A stretch of DNA of 58,779 nucleotides, from the NCBI GenBank assembly GCA_964477085.1, contig CAYZDF010000010.1, forward strand, positions 1 through 58,779, written 5' to 3'. This DNA is from Dichloromethanomonas sp964477085. GTDB lineage: Bacteria > Bacillota > Desulfitobacteriia > Desulfitobacteriales > Syntrophobotulaceae. Position numbers and translations under genes: made by a program. Numbering within the stretch: position 1 is the first letter of the stretch; each line of letters starts with the position of its first letter. The notes beneath the pieces were generated by a model, which had not been told where the DNA came from, searched no databases, and saw only the letters and a list, made by a program, of their open reading frames with translations. Of this stretch, positions 56,699 through 58,779 are shown one piece after another.

Positions 56699-57832
56699 AT
56701 GACTCTCCATATTATGCACCTTATTGGTGGTGGTGAGATTGGTGGTGCGGAGCAAAATATACTCAATCTCCTCCGTTCCTCCACGGAAAAAGACATTAAC
56801 GTTTATCTCGGATGCCTCGTTAAGAATTCACCTTTTGCTAGCCTTGCCTCAAAGCATGATATTCAAACAGTAACCTTCCCTATGCTCTTTTCACTTGATA
56901 TCTCCCCTCTGTGGCGAATCGTAAAGTATTGTCTGAAAAATCATATTGATATAATCCACTGTCATGGAACACGGGCTAATTTTATCGGGAGACTTGCTGC
57001 TAAGTTGTCTGGGATCCCCTGTATCTCAACAGTCCATAGTCATCCGAAATTTGATTATCTTTTAGCAACTAAGGGAAGATTTGCACTATGGCTGGATAAC
57101 TTGACATTATCTCTTTGTTCAGGATTCATCACAGTGTCAGCTAACCTCAGAGAGTCAGTATCTACTCGCCTTAACAAAAAAGGGTTAAACACTCCCTTAA
57201 AGACCATTTATAATGGGATTCACTCTCTTGATTTTTCATCTCGTGAGCAGATGCGCTTGGATTTCAAAAAAGATTGGAGCATCCCTGATGACTGTAAGGT
57301 GATCGGTACAATCGGACGTTTACACCCGGTTAAAGGTCACCAGTATTTGATTGAGGCCTTTAAAGTCCTGAATAAAGAGTTTCCGAAACTTCATCTGGTC
57401 ATCATCGGTAACGGACCTCTTCGTGAGCAACTTGAAGACATCCTTGTTTCTTCCGATCTGCCTCATACACTAACTGGTCATATTCCTGATGCCTGGCGCT
57501 GTATTCCTGCAATAGATGTTTTTGTTCTTCCCTCGCTTAGTGAAGGGATGGGGATCGTTCTCCTGGAAGCAGCACAAGGTGGTATTCCTATCGTAGCCTC
57601 TCACGTAGGGGGGATTCCAGAATTATTCCGTGATAATGAAGAAGCTTTACTAGCCCGGCCTACAGACCCGATTGATATTGCCATTTCCTGTAGCAAATTA
57701 TTAAAAGATCAAGGTTTAGCCGAACGCCTTGTAATACAAGCGCGGGAGCGAGCTTCCCTATTTACCTTAGATAAGATGGTGAATGAAACATCTGAGTTTT
57801 ACCACCAAATAATTGAAAAACGCCAGACCTAA
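56699..57832 (+). CDS. Family 4 glycosyltransferase
   Basis: 377 residues on the plus strand. GT-B fold: N-terminal GGGEIGGAEQNILNL, then CHGTRANFIGRL, and the C-terminal GRLHPVKGHQYLIEAF and LPSLSEGMGIVLLEAAQGG, with E-x7-E in the last. It adds a sugar from an activated donor to a lipid-linked or surface glycan. ATG after GGGAGGTTAGGGA. Divergent from the O-antigen ligase-like gene, convergent with the TagA-type gene. Confidence 0.9.
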   Translation: MTLHIMHLIGGGEIGGAEQNILNLLRSSTEKDINVYLGCLVKNSPFASLASKHDIQTVTFPMLFSLDISPLWRIVKYCLKNHIDIIHCHGTRANFIGRLAAKLSGIPCISTVHSHPKFDYLLATKGRFALWLDNLTLSLCSGFITVSANLRESVSTRLNKKGLNTPLKTIYNGIHSLDFSSREQMRLDFKKDWSIPDDCKVIGTIGRLHPVKGHQYLIEAFKVLNKEFPKLHLVIIGNGPLREQLEDILVSSDLPHTLTGHIPDAWRCIPAIDVFVLPSLSEGMGIVLLEAAQGGIPIVASHVGGIPELFRDNEEALLARPTDPIDIAISCSKLLKDQGLAERLVIQARERASLFTLDKMVNETSEFYHQIIEKRQT

Positions 57833-57883
57833 CATCATGTTATGATTGGTAATGTAATGAATATTTGGACATAACCGGCAAGC

Positions 57884-58621
57884 TCATTGCTGGTTCTTTA
57901 TATTCCTTGATCTTTTATGTTTTAGAACTTCATAGATGTATAATGGGAGAATCACTTGCCTTTTTATACGTGATGGTTCTTTCAACAGGCGATACAGCCA
58001 TTCAATATTGTACTTTTGGAAAACGCGAGGTGCTCTCCTGACTTCTCCGGAAAGAACATCAATAGTGCCTCCAACACCCATGATGGTCTTAGCCAAGCTG
58101 CGATTCTCCCAGTTCCAATACTCTTGCCTTGGTGAGCCTAAACCTACGAGAAGGACATCCGGTTTAAATACTTTTATCTTCTCAATAACAGATGATTCTT
58201 CTTCCTTAGTAAAATATCCATGGTGACAGTTGAATATCACGCAGGGATATCGGATGTGTTGTTCATCCATTGCTCTTTCCGCTATACCAGGTCTTGCTCC
58301 TAATAGGAAAATCCGCCAGCCTAGTTTATTACCTTTTTCCAGGATCCTATAGGTTAGGTCAATACCTGTCACTCTTTCCTTGATGACATGTCCGAACTGC
58401 TTTGCCGCCCACAATACTCCTGCTCCATCCGGTAATATTAAATCAGCGGAATGAATGATAGATGATAATTCCTTATCTTCCTTTGCCTTGAAAATAAGCT
58501 CTGGATTAGCGGTTACAATCCACAGTTCGTTTCTTTTTTGGACAGCTTGGGAAATGTACTGCATACACTCGTGTAAGTTTATATTATTGATACGGGTTCC
58601 TAAGACGTCGATGACTTCCAT
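57884..58621 (-). CDS. WecG/TagA/CpsF-family glycosyltransferase
   Basis: 245 residues. GT26 motifs: TANPELIFKAKED, LPDGAGVLWAAKQFG, RVTGIDLTYRIL, VGLGSPRQEYWNWENRS and GVGGTIDVLSGEVRRAP. In teichoic-acid synthesis TagA adds N-acetylmannosamine to the lipid-linked linkage unit; WecG does a similar step in enterobacterial common antigen. ATG after GGGAGAAC. It could be the entry step of a wall polysaccharide. Confidence 0.93.
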   Translation of the reverse strand: MEVIDVLGTRINNINLHECMQYISQAVQKRNELWIVTANPELIFKAKEDKELSSIIHSADLILPDGAGVLWAAKQFGHVIKERVTGIDLTYRILEKGNKLGWRIFLLGARPGIAERAMDEQHIRYPCVIFNCHHGYFTKEEESSVIEKIKVFKPDVLLVGLGSPRQEYWNWENRSLAKTIMGVGGTIDVLSGEVRRAPRVFQKYNIEWLYRLLKEPSRIKRQVILPLYIYEVLKHKRSRNIKNQQ

Positions 58622-58779
58622 AATGTTCTCCCTAGTACAGCTATGGTATTATCATTATAGCCCAATCCTTAATAATTAACCTTCCGACACAAATAAAAGA
58701 GTGGCTGTATTATTCAAAGGCCTCCCTGGTTCAACGAACGAGTTCTGCTGAAAATTATCTGTAAACACTGCCACATCGT

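Noticed and set aside
1..58779. CRISPR arrays, tRNA or rRNA genes, insertion sequences, prophage
   Set aside because: No regular direct repeats with spacers, no cloverleaf-like segments between genes and no transposase or integrase frames were seen.

Overview
The window is almost certainly a chromosomal segment of an anaerobic, low-to-medium GC Gram-positive bacterium of the Clostridia, most like the Desulfitobacterium/Desulfosporosinus/Dehalobacter group. This is inferred from several things: housekeeping genes in Firmicutes order (rapZ-yvcK-whiA; uvrBA with ctpA, ftsEX, prfB-secA-hpf and comFA/FC), strong Shine-Dalgarno sites, ferredoxin-dependent 2-oxoacid oxidoreductases, and a sigma-54 regulatory layer. 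Nearly every gene lies on the minus strand. The exceptions are a DUF218 protein (26376) and a glycosyltransferase (56699). I see no rRNA, tRNA, CRISPR array, insertion sequence or prophage.

Region 1 (1-15.5 kb) is a catabolic island for hydroxy- and oxo-acids. Read along transcription it contains a PrpR-type sigma-54 activator (13586-15508) and two paralogous four-subunit 2-oxoacid:ferredoxin oxidoreductase operons, each in the order delta-alpha-beta-gamma. It also holds a GlcD/GlcF-type FAD and Fe-S hydroxyacid dehydrogenase, an NAD(P)-dependent D-2-hydroxyacid dehydrogenase, a GntP-family permease and an unusual LeuC/aconitase-like hydro-lyase. A near-perfect sigma-54 promoter precedes each oxidoreductase operon (6196-6212 and 13297-13312), and a tandem candidate activator site lies upstream of the first. 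The likely logic is uptake of a hydroxyacid, oxidation to the 2-oxoacid, and ferredoxin-linked oxidation to acyl-CoA. A decayed sensor gene lies at the left edge.

Region 2 (15.5-26 kb) holds trkA-trkH (potassium uptake), then a Na/Pi cotransporter-like gene, rpoN (sigma-54 itself), whiA, a membrane-anchored yvcK, rapZ and an orphan solute-binding lipoprotein. The sigma factor, its activator and two cognate promoters therefore all lie within about 16 kb.

Region 3 (26-34.5 kb) is mixed. It contains a DUF218 membrane protein, a B12-binding radical SAM protein, a HAD phosphatase with an apparent start-proximal frameshift, a secreted DUF2680-like protein beside a two-component system, and panB.

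Region 4 (34.5-55 kb) is conserved housekeeping: uvrA, uvrB, a duplicated P-loop ATPase, ctpA, an M23 endopeptidase, ftsX, ftsE, split transketolase, prfB with its programmed +1 frameshift, secA, hpf, a 550-bp intergenic region with a DnaA-box cluster, comFC and comFA. Region 5 (55-58.8 kb) starts a cell-surface polysaccharide locus: an unknown single-pass membrane protein, an O-antigen ligase-like protein, a GT4 glycosyltransferase and a WecG/TagA-type glycosyltransferase.
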